A DNA stretch of 64,000 nucleotides from Ruminococcaceae bacterium UBA1734 (GTDB lineage: Bacteria > Bacillota > Clostridia > Oscillospirales > Acutalibacteraceae), in contig DCIE01000028.1 of assembly GCA_002315765.1 (NCBI GenBank), positions 1 through 64,000 on the forward strand. Direction: 5' to 3'. How positions within the stretch are numbered: the stretch's first letter is position 1; the number at the start of each line of letters is the position of its first letter. Below the pieces are notes generated by a model. That model saw nothing but the letters and a program-made list of their open reading frames with translations, searched no databases and was not told where the DNA came from. Positions 39,502-47,679 of the stretch are shown in pieces. Both the position numbers and the translations under genes were made by a program.

Positions 39502-40485
39502 TTATCCTGCGGTTACTTCGTTACGACATTCCTTGCCGTCAAAGAAGGTGAGCAAATTTTCCATTGTTGTTTGGGCAATACCTTTTAAAGCTTCTCTCGT
39601 TAAAAATGCCTGATGTGAGGTTATTAATACATTAGGTAACGAAATTAAGTTTACAAGACGGTCATCGTAGATAATTTCGTCCGACTTATCCTCAAAAAAC
39701 ACACTTGTTTCTTCCTCGTAAACATCAAGTCCCGAAGCACCTACCTGTCCTGATTTAATTCCCTCAATCAAGGCATCGGTATCAACAAGTTTACCTCGTG
39801 AGGTGTTTATTATATAAACACCTTTTTTCATTTTGCTTACGGTATCTTTATTAATAATATCCTTGTTTTCCTTTGTAAGAGGGCAGTGAAGAGATATTAT
39901 ATCGCTGTTTTTAAGAAGATTGTCAAAGGTTGTATATTCTCCGCAAAAATTTTTGTTTTCGTATGGGTCAAAACCTAAAATGTTCATACCAAAGCCCTTG
40001 CAAATATCAGCAAAAGCACAACCGATTTTACCTGTACCGATAATTCCCACAGTTTTTTCGAAAAGGTCAAAACCGCAAAGTCCCTCAAGGGAAAAATTAT
40101 GGTCTCTTGTTCTGATATATGCCTTGTGAAGTTTTCGGTTCAGAGTTAAAATCATACCCATTGTATGCTCTGCAATGGCGTGAGGGGAATAGGAAGGAAC
40201 ACGAAGTATTGTAATTCTTCCGTTTGCGGATTTAAGGTCAATATTGTTATAACCCGCACAACGCATTGCGATTACACCCACCCCGTATTCACAAAGCTTG
40301 TCTATAACATATTTATCAATGCTGTCGTTTACGAATGCACATACCCCATCGCAACAGGCCGCCATACTAACCGTATCACGGTTGAGTCGGTTCTCAAAAA
40401 ACCTAATGTTAATATCCTCGTGGGAAAATTGCCGGAAACTCGCTTTGTCATAGGGCTTTGCATCAAAAAAAGCTATGGTTTTCAT
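39502..40485 (-). CDS. D-2-hydroxyacid dehydrogenase (D-lactate dehydrogenase-like)
   Basis: The 327-residue enzyme has the NAD fold VGIIGTGKIGCAFADICKGF and the catalytic set Arg (NTSRGKLVDTDALI), Glu (LDVYEEE) and His (ITSHQAFLT). The substrate-side segment AMRCAGYNNIDL matches fermentative D-lactate dehydrogenases (LdhA). It would reduce pyruvate to D-lactate with NADH. It is separated from thrH by a terminator. Confidence 0.88.
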   Translation of the reverse strand: MKTIAFFDAKPYDKASFRQFSHEDINIRFFENRLNRDTVSMAACCDGVCAFVNDSIDKYVIDKLCEYGVGVIAMRCAGYNNIDLKSANGRITILRVPSYSPHAIAEHTMGMILTLNRKLHKAYIRTRDHNFSLEGLCGFDLFEKTVGIIGTGKIGCAFADICKGFGMNILGFDPYENKNFCGEYTTFDNLLKNSDIISLHCPLTKENKDIINKDTVSKMKKGVYIINTSRGKLVDTDALIEGIKSGQVGASGLDVYEEETSVFFEDKSDEIIYDDRLVNLISLPNVLITSHQAFLTREALKGIAQTTMENLLTFFDGKECRNEVTAG

Positions 40486-40512
40486 AATATCACCAATCCT
40501 TAAAATAAAAAA

Positions 40513-40545
40513 TCTCCCTTTAGATTAGTTTAAACCTAAAGGGAG
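40513..40545 (-). terminator. Terminator after thrH
   Basis: On the minus strand the 11-bp stem TCTCCCTTTAG/CTAAAGGGAGA is followed by TTTTTTATTTT. Confidence 0.85.
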
Positions 40546-40566
40546 AAAATATTATTAATTTTTAAA

Positions 40567-41166
40567 TTACAAAGATTTTTTTATTGCTTCAAATAAATCG
40601 TCATATTCTTCAAAAGCTTCAATTTGCGGATAGTCAGCCTTGATTTTATCGGTTGACTTAAATAAAAATCCTGCCTTGGAGTTTAAAATCATACCAAGGT
40701 CATTAAAACTATCTCCCGAAGCAATAGTATCAAATCCCATAGACTGTAAAGCCTTAACGGTAGTTAGCTTTGACTTTTCGCAACGCATTTTATAACCTGT
40801 GATTTCGCCGTTTTCACCAACCTCTAAGGTGTTGCAAAAGATTGTAGGCCAACCCAATTTCTCCATAAGGGGAGTAGCGAACTGTTCAAAGGTATCGCTT
40901 AAAATAATAACCTGAGTGATTTTTCTGAGTTTATCCAAAAACTCTTTAGCTCCCGGCATTATGTCAATTTTTGCGATTACAGCCTGAATTTCCTTAAGAC
41001 CTAAATTATGCTCTTTTAAAATCTTAATGCGGTATTTCATCAGTTTATCATAATCAGGCTCATCACGGGTGGTGAGCTTAAGCTCGGGGATACCCGTTTC
41101 ATTGGCAAAAGCAATCCAAATTTCAGGCACCAATACACCTTCCATATCAAGACAAACAACATTCAT
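40567..41166 (-). CDS. thrH: Phosphoserine phosphatase / homoserine phosphotransferase (ThrH type)
   Basis: The 199-residue HAD enzyme begins NVVCLDMEGVLVPEIWIAFA, the typical ThrH start with D-M-E-G in place of DxDGT. It also has VIILSDTFEQFA and the third motif ASGDSFNDLGMI. ThrH dephosphorylates phosphoserine and can transfer phosphate to homoserine. It may complete serine synthesis. It follows the DD-carboxypeptidase on the same strand by 14 nt. Confidence 0.88.
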   Translation of the reverse strand: MNVVCLDMEGVLVPEIWIAFANETGIPELKLTTRDEPDYDKLMKYRIKILKEHNLGLKEIQAVIAKIDIMPGAKEFLDKLRKITQVIILSDTFEQFATPLMEKLGWPTIFCNTLEVGENGEITGYKMRCEKSKLTTVKALQSMGFDTIASGDSFNDLGMILNSKAGFLFKSTDKIKADYPQIEAFEEYDDLFEAIKKSL

Positions 41167-41180
41167 TTTCTTTTTCTCCT

Positions 41181-42341
41181 TTATTTTGCAAATTTTTTAT
41201 ACATATTAATTTGGTCATATATTGCAGGCCAACGGGACAAAGCACCAAGCGTAACGCAAACATAATTGTTTCCGGTGTTGCCGGTTCCGAAAGAGGCAAT
41301 ACAATATCCCGATTCATTAACAAATCCTGTTTTTCCTCCCACAATTGAGGCGGTTCCTGATTCGTTACCGTACATATACTTGAAAATTGTGTTTTCGAGT
41401 AAAATACCCTCGGGATGCTTATCGGTAATAGATGTGGTGTATTTATATGTGGAAAGAATTTTTTTGCACAATTCGTTATCCAAAGCATATCGTATTATTA
41501 TTGCCATATCCTCGGCAGTAGTGTAATGATTTTCATTAAAAAGACCGGTACAGTTGACAAAATGAGTGCTTTTAAGTCCCATTTCGGTAGCTTTCTCATT
41601 CATCATTTCGGCGAATTTTGCTTCGCTACCGGCAATTTTGATTGCAAGACCTATTGCGGCATCTCCTCCGGAGGGCAAAATAGTACCATAAAGCAAATCG
41701 TACATATTTATAACCTCACCGGCAGAAAAACCTGCTACAGTGGCGCCTTCAACATAAAGAGGGTCGGTTATTTCATAGGTCATTGTAAATGTATCATTAA
41801 AATCGGTAATATGTTCGGCAGCCACAATAAGAGTCATTATCTTAGTAGTTGAAGCCGGATATGCCTTAACATTTGAATTTCTTGCGGCAATTATTTGGTT
41901 TGTGTCATGGTTTATCATAACAACCGATTTGCTTGACAAAGCAGAGCCGTATTTATTGCCGTTTTCATCAGCTTTAAAATCATCGAAAATATTGTCTGTG
42001 AGAGAAACGGTGTTCTCGTTAATCTCACAGAAATATGAAGGCTTTTCGGATTTGGTTTCTTGGGTGTCGTCTTTTGCTATAACAGCATTTTTTGACGGTA
42101 TATCTTTAACAGAGTTGCTTTTGTTGCAGGATTTCACGGCAAGGATAATTCCTAAAATTATGCCTAAAATAAGTAAAAAGGCAATAGTTCGTGCAAGATA
42201 AACCCGAATTACAATAAAAATCCGTTTTTTTCGCTTTCTTGTATGAGCATTAGGCTTTTTTCTGACATAATTATGGGAAGCCTGATTGCTCAAATTTTCA
42301 AGATACTCGCTGTACTCTTTGTTAAAATTCTCGGATGACAT
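41181..42341 (-). CDS. D-alanyl-D-alanine carboxypeptidase (serine type, S11)
   Basis: The 386-residue protein has a basic cytoplasmic N-terminus and one membrane segment near residues 50-70 (LARTIAFLLILGIILGIILA). The penicillin-binding-protein motifs are in order: AYPASTTKIMT (SxxK), LPSGGDAAI, and VGGKTGFV (KTG). It trims the pentapeptide stem and is membrane anchored by its N-terminus, unlike DacA, which uses a C-terminal helix. Confidence 0.9.
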   Translation of the reverse strand: MSSENFNKEYSEYLENLSNQASHNYVRKKPNAHTRKRKKRIFIVIRVYLARTIAFLLILGIILGIILAVKSCNKSNSVKDIPSKNAVIAKDDTQETKSEKPSYFCEINENTVSLTDNIFDDFKADENGNKYGSALSSKSVVMINHDTNQIIAARNSNVKAYPASTTKIMTLIVAAEHITDFNDTFTMTYEITDPLYVEGATVAGFSAGEVINMYDLLYGTILPSGGDAAIGLAIKIAGSEAKFAEMMNEKATEMGLKSTHFVNCTGLFNENHYTTAEDMAIIIRYALDNELCKKILSTYKYTTSITDKHPEGILLENTIFKYMYGNESGTASIVGGKTGFVNESGYCIASFGTGNTGNNYVCVTLGALSRWPAIYDQINMYKKFAK

Positions 42342-42362
42342 AATAAATCCTTAAATATTATT

Positions 42363-43157
42363 TTAAAATCCTCGTCCGGCACCGCCACCGCCGAAGCTTC
42401 CTCCTCCGCCGCTAAATCCACCGGAAGAGCCTCCGCCGAAGCCACCAAATCCACCCGGTCCGCCACGGTAATTACCGCCTCCGAAGGGTAAAAATATAAT
42501 GCCTTTTCTACGGAATATCAGTGTATAAAGGACAACTAAAACTAAAAGTACAGCCCATGAAACGGCAACCTTTTTAAAGTCGGCATCATCTTCGGAATAC
42601 GATGTTTCGGGAAGTTCCTCGGCAGGAACATAATTCTTGTCGGTTGCGACACCGTACTCAAGGCAAACTTCATTTGCCACAGCATTATAAATATTTAACA
42701 TACCCGTTGAGAAATTATCTTCTTTTAAGTAGGGTATGGCATAGGTGTCAAGCATACGACCTGTTTTACTGTCTGGCAAAGCACCCTCAAGACCGTATCC
42801 AACCGAAATGTAGATGTTTCTATCTTGGGTGGCAAGTAGAATAAGTACGCCGTTATTCTTTTCCTTGTCGCCAATACCCCATTCTCTACCTAAGTTTAAG
42901 GCATAATCGGATATTTCTTCTCCGTCGGTTGAGTCAACGGTAACAGCAACAACCTGGGCGGTTGTCTTGTTTTGAAGGTCGACACCACGGCTGTATATTT
43001 TGTCTTCGTCAGTAGGGTCAATACTGTCGGAAAAATCGTTTACAAAAAACTTCTCCGTGGGGGAAAGCTTTTGCTCTTCGCAACCTGTAAGACAAAGAAT
43101 GGGTAAAATAACGCATACTATCAAAACAGGTGCAAAAAATGTTTTTATTTTATTCAT
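42363..43157 (-). CDS. TPM-domain lipoprotein (YgcG family)
   Basis: The 264-residue protein has a signal ending CLTGCEEQ (lipoprotein Cys), then a TPM (TLP18.3/Psb32/MOLO-1) domain, e.g. VDLQNKTTAQVVAVTVDS and LGREWGIGDKEKNNGVLILL, and a membrane helix near 198-214. The C-terminal glycine-rich tail is GGPGGFGGFGGG-type ending in GAGRGF. TPM proteins often pair with LemA, as here. The family's role at the envelope is poorly understood. Confidence 0.88.
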   Translation of the reverse strand: MNKIKTFFAPVLIVCVILPILCLTGCEEQKLSPTEKFFVNDFSDSIDPTDEDKIYSRGVDLQNKTTAQVVAVTVDSTDGEEISDYALNLGREWGIGDKEKNNGVLILLATQDRNIYISVGYGLEGALPDSKTGRMLDTYAIPYLKEDNFSTGMLNIYNAVANEVCLEYGVATDKNYVPAEELPETSYSEDDADFKKVAVSWAVLLVLVVLYTLIFRRKGIIFLPFGGGNYRGGPGGFGGFGGGSSGGFSGGGGSFGGGGAGRGF

Positions 43158-43159
43158 AA

Positions 43160-43729
43160 TCAGTTAAAGGAAACTTCGGGAACAGTATCGGTACCCTCTT
43201 GGTTTTCAAAATAATCATATTTTTCAAAGCCGAACATACCTGCAATAATGTTTTTTGGAAATTTTCTTATGGCGGAATTATAGACCTTTACAGCCTCGTT
43301 ATAATCCTTTCTTGCAGTGGCAATTCGGTTTTCGGTTCCTGCTAATTCATCCTGTAAAGCAACAAATTGTGTGTTTGCCTTAAGGTTTGGATAATTCTCG
43401 GTTACGGCATTAACCCAAACGGATATTGCTTTGTTAAGCTCGTCTGATGCGGCGGCTTGTTCTGTGGTGGTTTCAGCGCCTGAAACAGCTGAACGGGCAG
43501 CGGTAACATCGGTGTATGCTTTGCTTTCGTAGACGGTATAACCCTCAATTGAATTAACAAAGTTAGGGATTAAATCGGCTCTTCTTTGAAGTTGTGTTGA
43601 AATTGTTGATTTTTGGCTTTCGATTTCTTCTTGCTTTGAAACAAGACCGTTATAACTGCCGATAGCGGAAATAATAATTATAACAACTACGGCAATAACC
43701 GCCAAAAGAACAATAAGACCTTTTTTCAT
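43160..43729 (-). CDS. LemA family protein
   Basis: The 189-residue protein has an N-terminal membrane helix (LIVLLAVIAVVVIIIISAIG), then the LemA helical bundle YNGLVSKQEEIESQKSTIST, RRADLIPNFVNSIEGY and YNEAVKVYNSAIRKFPKNII. AGAGG precedes ATG. It is located 2 nt before the TPM gene, the usual pairing. Function is unknown; it is probably at the outer face of the membrane. Confidence 0.92.
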   Translation of the reverse strand: MKKGLIVLLAVIAVVVIIIISAIGSYNGLVSKQEEIESQKSTISTQLQRRADLIPNFVNSIEGYTVYESKAYTDVTAARSAVSGAETTTEQAAASDELNKAISVWVNAVTENYPNLKANTQFVALQDELAGTENRIATARKDYNEAVKVYNSAIRKFPKNIIAGMFGFEKYDYFENQEGTDTVPEVSFN

Positions 43730-43744
43730 AAATATTTACCTCTT

Positions 43745-44914
43745 TTATAAAGTTTTTAAGAATTTGGAAATTCTATTCAGCGCCTCTAAAATATGTTCGG
43801 TGCTGTAACAGTAAGATGCTCTTATAAAGCCCTCTCCGCCTAAACCGAAAGCAGTACCCGGAACAACTGCAACATGCTGTTCATTTAGTAGTTTTTCGCA
43901 AAATTCATCACTTGAAAGACCGGTGCTTTTAATTGACGGGAAAACATAAAATGCACCCTTCGGCTCACGGCAGGTAAGACCTAAATCGTTAAAGCCTTTT
44001 GTTATCAGTCTTCGGCGAATATTGTACTCGTCGTGCATATTTTGTACTGCTTCATCACAGTTTTTAAGTGCCTCAACTGCGGCATACTGTGAAGTAGTCG
44101 GAGCACACATAATCGCAAACTGATGAATTTTTGTTACCTGTTTCATAATTTCTTTGGGGCCACAGGCAAAACCCAGTCGCCAACCTGTCATGGAAAATGC
44201 TTTTGAAAAACCGTTTATAGTTACCGTTCTTTCATAAAGCTCCTCAATACTTGCAGGGGAGATATGACCGTCTTGGGTAAAGGTGAGTTCGGAATAAATT
44301 TCGTCAGACAAAACAATAATATTAGTATCTTTAAGAATTTCGGCTATATCTTCTAAATCTTTTCTTTCCATAACACCGCCGGTAGGATTGCAGGGGTAGG
44401 GGAGAATTAAAACCTTGGTTTTATCGGTGATGGAATTCAGCAACTGCTTTTTTGTAACCTTAAATTCATCTTCAGCCTTCGTTTCTATTATAACCGGTTT
44501 TCCTCCGGCTAATAATGTAATAGGCTCATAACAAACATAACTCGGTTGAGGAATAATTACCTCATCTCCAGGTGAAACTACGGCACGAATAACGGCGTCA
44601 ATAGCTTCACTGCCGCCGACGGTAACTAAAATCTCCGATTGAGGGTCGTATTTTGTGTTGTATTTGCGGGAAAGATAATTTGATATTTCACATCGTAGAT
44701 TATCAAGGCCCTTATTAGAGGTGTATTTAGTTTTGCCTTTTTCAAGGGACATAATACCTGCTTTTCTTATTTGCCAAGGCGTTTGAAAGTCAGGCTCACC
44801 TACACCAAGGGAGATAACATCATCCATGGTAGAGGCAATATCGAAAAATTTTCGTATTCCCGAGGGCTTTATTTCTTTAACCGTATCGTTTAAAACGGTT
44901 GAATAATCTATCAT
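43745..44914 (-). CDS. Class I/II pyridoxal-phosphate aminotransferase
   Basis: The 389-residue fold-type I enzyme has LGVGEPDFQTP, YTSNKGLDNLRCEIS, PYPCNPTGG (cofactor Asn), LSDEIYSELTF and the Schiff-base lysine NGFSKAFSMTGWRLG. It belongs to the AspC/PatA-like subgroup acting on aspartate, alanine or aromatic amino acids. It is translationally coupled (ATGA) to an Lrp-type regulator, which likely controls it in response to an amino acid. Confidence 0.9.
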   Translation of the reverse strand: MIDYSTVLNDTVKEIKPSGIRKFFDIASTMDDVISLGVGEPDFQTPWQIRKAGIMSLEKGKTKYTSNKGLDNLRCEISNYLSRKYNTKYDPQSEILVTVGGSEAIDAVIRAVVSPGDEVIIPQPSYVCYEPITLLAGGKPVIIETKAEDEFKVTKKQLLNSITDKTKVLILPYPCNPTGGVMERKDLEDIAEILKDTNIIVLSDEIYSELTFTQDGHISPASIEELYERTVTINGFSKAFSMTGWRLGFACGPKEIMKQVTKIHQFAIMCAPTTSQYAAVEALKNCDEAVQNMHDEYNIRRRLITKGFNDLGLTCREPKGAFYVFPSIKSTGLSSDEFCEKLLNEQHVAVVPGTAFGLGGEGFIRASYCYSTEHILEALNRISKFLKTL

Positions 44915-45393
44915 AAAAGATATTGCCCCCTGTCGTCCGTATCGCTGTTATAAAGCTTAACATCCATTTCTTTATATCTGCGCATAACAAAATGTGTAGT
45001 TGTGGAAGTTACCGAATCAATGGTTGCAAGTTCACGGGCAACGAATCGGGCAATATCCTGTAAGGTTTTACCCTTGACAACAACATTAAGGTCATAAACG
45101 CCCGACATAAGGTAAACCGATTCAACCTCGTGGTAGGAAGCTATTTTTTCGGCAACCTCTTCAAAGCCCAATCCGGCCTTGGGTACAACATTAAGTTCAA
45201 TAATTGCCGAAACATAGGCACCGTCAATTTTATCCCAGTCGATTACAGCCTTATATCCGCAAATAACGCCGTTCTTTTCGAATTCCTTAATTTCTTTTTC
45301 AACCTGTTCGGTTGTAATTCCAAGCATTGCGGCAATATCTTGGTTGCTGTAACGGGCGTTTCTCGCCAATAATTTTAAAAGTTCGGTATTCAT
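44911..45393 (-). CDS. Lrp/AsnC family transcriptional regulator
   Basis: ATG at 45393 gives 160 residues. The open frame extends 31 codons upstream only because the repeat element is open in that frame. The N-terminal HTH is ARYSNQDIAAMLGITTEQVE; the C-terminal RAM effector domain includes VYLMSGVYDLNVVVKGKTLQ and DSVTSTTTHFVMRRYK. It probably senses an amino acid and regulates the coupled aminotransferase. Its 5' end is formed by element copy B. Confidence 0.92.
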   Translation of the reverse strand: MNTELLKLLARNARYSNQDIAAMLGITTEQVEKEIKEFEKNGVICGYKAVIDWDKIDGAYVSAIIELNVVPKAGLGFEEVAEKIASYHEVESVYLMSGVYDLNVVVKGKTLQDIARFVARELATIDSVTSTTTHFVMRRYKEMDVKLYNSDTDDRGQYLL

Positions 45394-45547
45394 AATTATG
45401 ACCATTCCTTTCCGCTGCACTATAAGGCATAAACGACCGACGAAAGTGATGGTCATAATATGCCGTGTTTTTCGGTTGCCTCGCAAGAGACGAGAAAAAC
45501 GGCGCGTTATAATTTTTTAAAGTTCGGAAGATTTATCTTTCAAACTT
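45394..45547 (-). repeat. Three-hairpin start-codon-linked repeat element, copy B (lrp)
   Basis: Minus-strand copy of the element at 20175-20328, same length (154 nt). It ends directly at the ATG of the Lrp gene. The inner loop arm reads GTCTC instead of GCCTC, which still pairs with GAGGC through a G-U pair. AAAGGA of hairpin 3 is the likely ribosome-binding site. Its upstream end is 20 nt from the stop of the secreted peptidase gene. Confidence 0.85.
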
Positions 45548-45567
45548 ATTTTCTTCTTTTCTTGATA

Positions 45568-46518
45568 TTATTGCAAACCTAAATTATTAGGTAAAGATAT
45601 AACCTTAAGAGGCCATTGTGGGTCGGCACCGCAACTCATTCTCTCCATAGCACAAAACTCCGGACCGTTTGCATTTCCCACATGAGTAACCCAGTGGTAG
45701 CCGTTTTTCTCTCCGGCATAGATACAAATATGAGTACAGTAATTGTTTCGTTTCTTGAAATCTGTAAAGAGCATTAATGAACCGATGGGAATTTTGTCTA
45801 TGGGTTTAAATATTGTTCTTGTTCCGCTGGATTTTGCCGAAAATCTTAAGTATTTAGAGTATCCTGCTTTAACCCATTTCTGTCCTGCTATGTACCAATC
45901 GTTTGCAGAATATGACCTTTTAGGCTTAGCTAACTTTGAGGTGTTGATTTTCGCCACATTGGGTAAATAATTAAAATATACATAGGTGGCATAAGAGGCA
46001 CAAACAAGTCCGCCTTTTTGGAACTTCTTAATATTCGGCTTTCCTGACGATGTCTTTTCATAACCTGTACTTCCGCCACCGTAGGTTATTTTTGAAAGCC
46101 AACCTTTACCCCTCTTCTGGGCGCATAGTACATAATTCCAATTCGGATTATCTTTTACTGTCTTTTTGTAATTGTAGCCGGTATAAATAAGGGCATCTAA
46201 AAAGACATTTTTAGTAAAGGTCATTTTGGTAACCTTTTTAGTAGTTTTCTTAGTGGTGGTAGTCTTTTTTGCAGTAGTTGTGGTTTTTTTGGTGGTTGTT
46301 GTTTTTGTGGAAGCAGTGGATTTTTTTGTTGTGGTGGACAAAAGAATTAAATTCTCGGAATTACCGCCCGTTGACAGGGTTGTTATGGTTTTTTCCGAAA
46401 CATCCGATTTCTTCTGTTGCGATTTGGAAGCCTTGCCGGTTCCCATAGTGTTAATCATAATTAAAGTCGCAATCAAAAAAGAAATAGTGGAAACGCAAAT
46501 TTTTGTTAATCTGTTCAT
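45568..46518 (-). CDS. Secreted NlpC/P60-like hydrolase with Thr/Lys linker
   Basis: ATG at 46518 gives 316 residues. It has a signal peptide or anchor at about 8-28 (CVSTISFLIATLIMINTMG), and a Thr/Lys-rich repeat linker at about 60-98 (TTTKK/TTTAKK units), probably wall-spanning. The C-terminal cysteine-hydrolase fold has Cys173 (GGLVCASYATYVYF) and His263 (CTHICIYAGE). The fold suggests peptidoglycan amidase or endopeptidase activity. Element copy C ends at its start codon, behind a good promoter. Confidence 0.75.
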   Translation of the reverse strand: MNRLTKICVSTISFLIATLIMINTMGTGKASKSQQKKSDVSEKTITTLSTGGNSENLILLSTTTKKSTASTKTTTTKKTTTTAKKTTTTKKTTKKVTKMTFTKNVFLDALIYTGYNYKKTVKDNPNWNYVLCAQKRGKGWLSKITYGGGSTGYEKTSSGKPNIKKFQKGGLVCASYATYVYFNYLPNVAKINTSKLAKPKRSYSANDWYIAGQKWVKAGYSKYLRFSAKSSGTRTIFKPIDKIPIGSLMLFTDFKKRNNYCTHICIYAGEKNGYHWVTHVGNANGPEFCAMERMSCGADPQWPLKVISLPNNLGLQ

Positions 46519-46669
46519 TTTTATGACCATCCCTTTATACTACGCTACAAGGCACAAATGACCAATGAAGGAAATGGTCATAAAATGCCATGTTTTTCGG
46601 TTGCCTCATTAGAGGCGAGAAAAACGGCGCGTTATAATTTTAAGTTTGGAAGATTTATCTTTCAAACTT
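46519..46669 (-). repeat. Three-hairpin start-codon-linked repeat element, copy C (secreted hydrolase)
   Basis: 151-nt minus-strand copy, differing from copy A at roughly 14 positions including three single-base gaps. It ends at the ATG of the secreted hydrolase gene. Here the consensus promoter 46784-46756 lies upstream, so the element is transcribed as the 5' leader. Copies B and C in the same orientation bracket the hydrolase gene. Confidence 0.87.
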
Positions 46670-46755
46670 ATTTCGTACCTTTCATTCCGCAATATGAAAT
46701 GCAAAAGACAGTTTTGGATAAATAGATACACTCCCCAAAATAAACTATCCTACAT

Positions 46756-46784
46756 ATTATACAACTTCTTTATAAAAATAGCAA
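46756..46784 (-). promoter_or_regulatory. Promoter upstream of element copy C
   Basis: On the minus strand, TTGCTA (46784-46779), 17-bp spacer, TATAAT (46761-46756). It gives a leader of about 230 nt that includes the whole element. Confidence 0.65.
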
Positions 46785-46892
46785 GTTTTTTAAAGTGGAA
46801 TAAATTTGCATAAATTTGCAAAAAAATGAAAAAAACTCTTCTATTTACGGATGTAATTTGCTATAATATATAATATATGTTTTAAGGAAAGG

Positions 46893-47669
46893 TTGAGTAC
46901 GGCATTGGAAATCTTGATTGACGGTCTTAATATCGAATATACGGAATCGGGAAATCCCGAGGGAACCGAGGTATTATTGCTTCACGGTTGGGGCTCTTCC
47001 TTTGATGTATATAAGGGAATAATGAATTGCCTTGCCGATAGGTGCAAAACGGTTGCGGTTAATTTTCCCGGTTGCGGAAACAGTGATACCATGGAAAAAC
47101 CTTGGAATTTAGATAACTACTGCGATTTTGTTTTGAAGTTCATTAAGGCGGTAGGACTTAAAAATCCCATTATTTTCGGACATTCCCACGGCGGTAGGGT
47201 TGCCCTTAAGCTTTCGGCAACAAAACTTTTAACTCCGCCTAAAATGGTTTTGTTTGACTCGGCAGGACTAATCCCCGTTAAAACTCCGGCTCAAAAACGA
47301 AGAGCCAGGAATTTCAAAACCGTAAAAAAGGTTTTGTCAATGCCTGTTATCAATAAATTTTCAGGTGGACTTTTGGAAAAAGCAAGAAATCATTACGGCT
47401 CGGCCGACTATAATTCGGCACCTCCCGTATTAAGGCAAACCCTTGTTTCCCTTGTAAATACCGACTTAAGGGAAATTTTACCTGATATTTCCTGCCCGAC
47501 CTTGCTTATTTGGGGAGATAATGATACGGCAACACCTTTAGCTGATGCCAAAATTATGGAAAGCCTTATTCCCGATGCGGGACTTTGTGTAATAAAGGGT
47601 ACGGGACATTATTCTTTTTGCGAAAAGCCTTTTGAGGTTTATCCCATACTCAGAAGTTTTATAAAATAA
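46893..47669 (+). CDS. Alpha/beta hydrolase
   Basis: The 258-residue protein has the oxyanion block LLLHGWGSSFDVYKG, nucleophile elbow GHSHGGRVAL (Ser near 98), the acid in LLIWGDNDTATPL and the His in GTGHYSFCEKP. The start is TTG at 46893 with AAGGAAAGG upstream, though a later TTG cannot be excluded. The next two genes are Mur-ligase and D-Ala-D-Ala ligase types, and the spacing (10 nt) suggests one transcript. Substrate unknown; a role in cell-wall precursor metabolism is possible by context. Confidence 0.87.
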   Translation: MSTALEILIDGLNIEYTESGNPEGTEVLLLHGWGSSFDVYKGIMNCLADRCKTVAVNFPGCGNSDTMEKPWNLDNYCDFVLKFIKAVGLKNPIIFGHSHGGRVALKLSATKLLTPPKMVLFDSAGLIPVKTPAQKRRARNFKTVKKVLSMPVINKFSGGLLEKARNHYGSADYNSAPPVLRQTLVSLVNTDLREILPDISCPTLLIWGDNDTATPLADAKIMESLIPDAGLCVIKGTGHYSFCEKPFEVYPILRSFIK

Positions 47670-47679
47670 GTTTATAAGG

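Noticed and set aside
46236..46340. Short tandem repeat that could suggest a CRISPR array
   Set aside because: It is coding sequence for TTTKK-type amino-acid repeats with no regular spacer units; no CRISPR array or cas gene was seen anywhere.
46226..46561. Val/Phe-rich plus-strand frame
   Set aside because: It is the complement of the Thr/Lys-rich linker of the secreted hydrolase gene and of element copy C.
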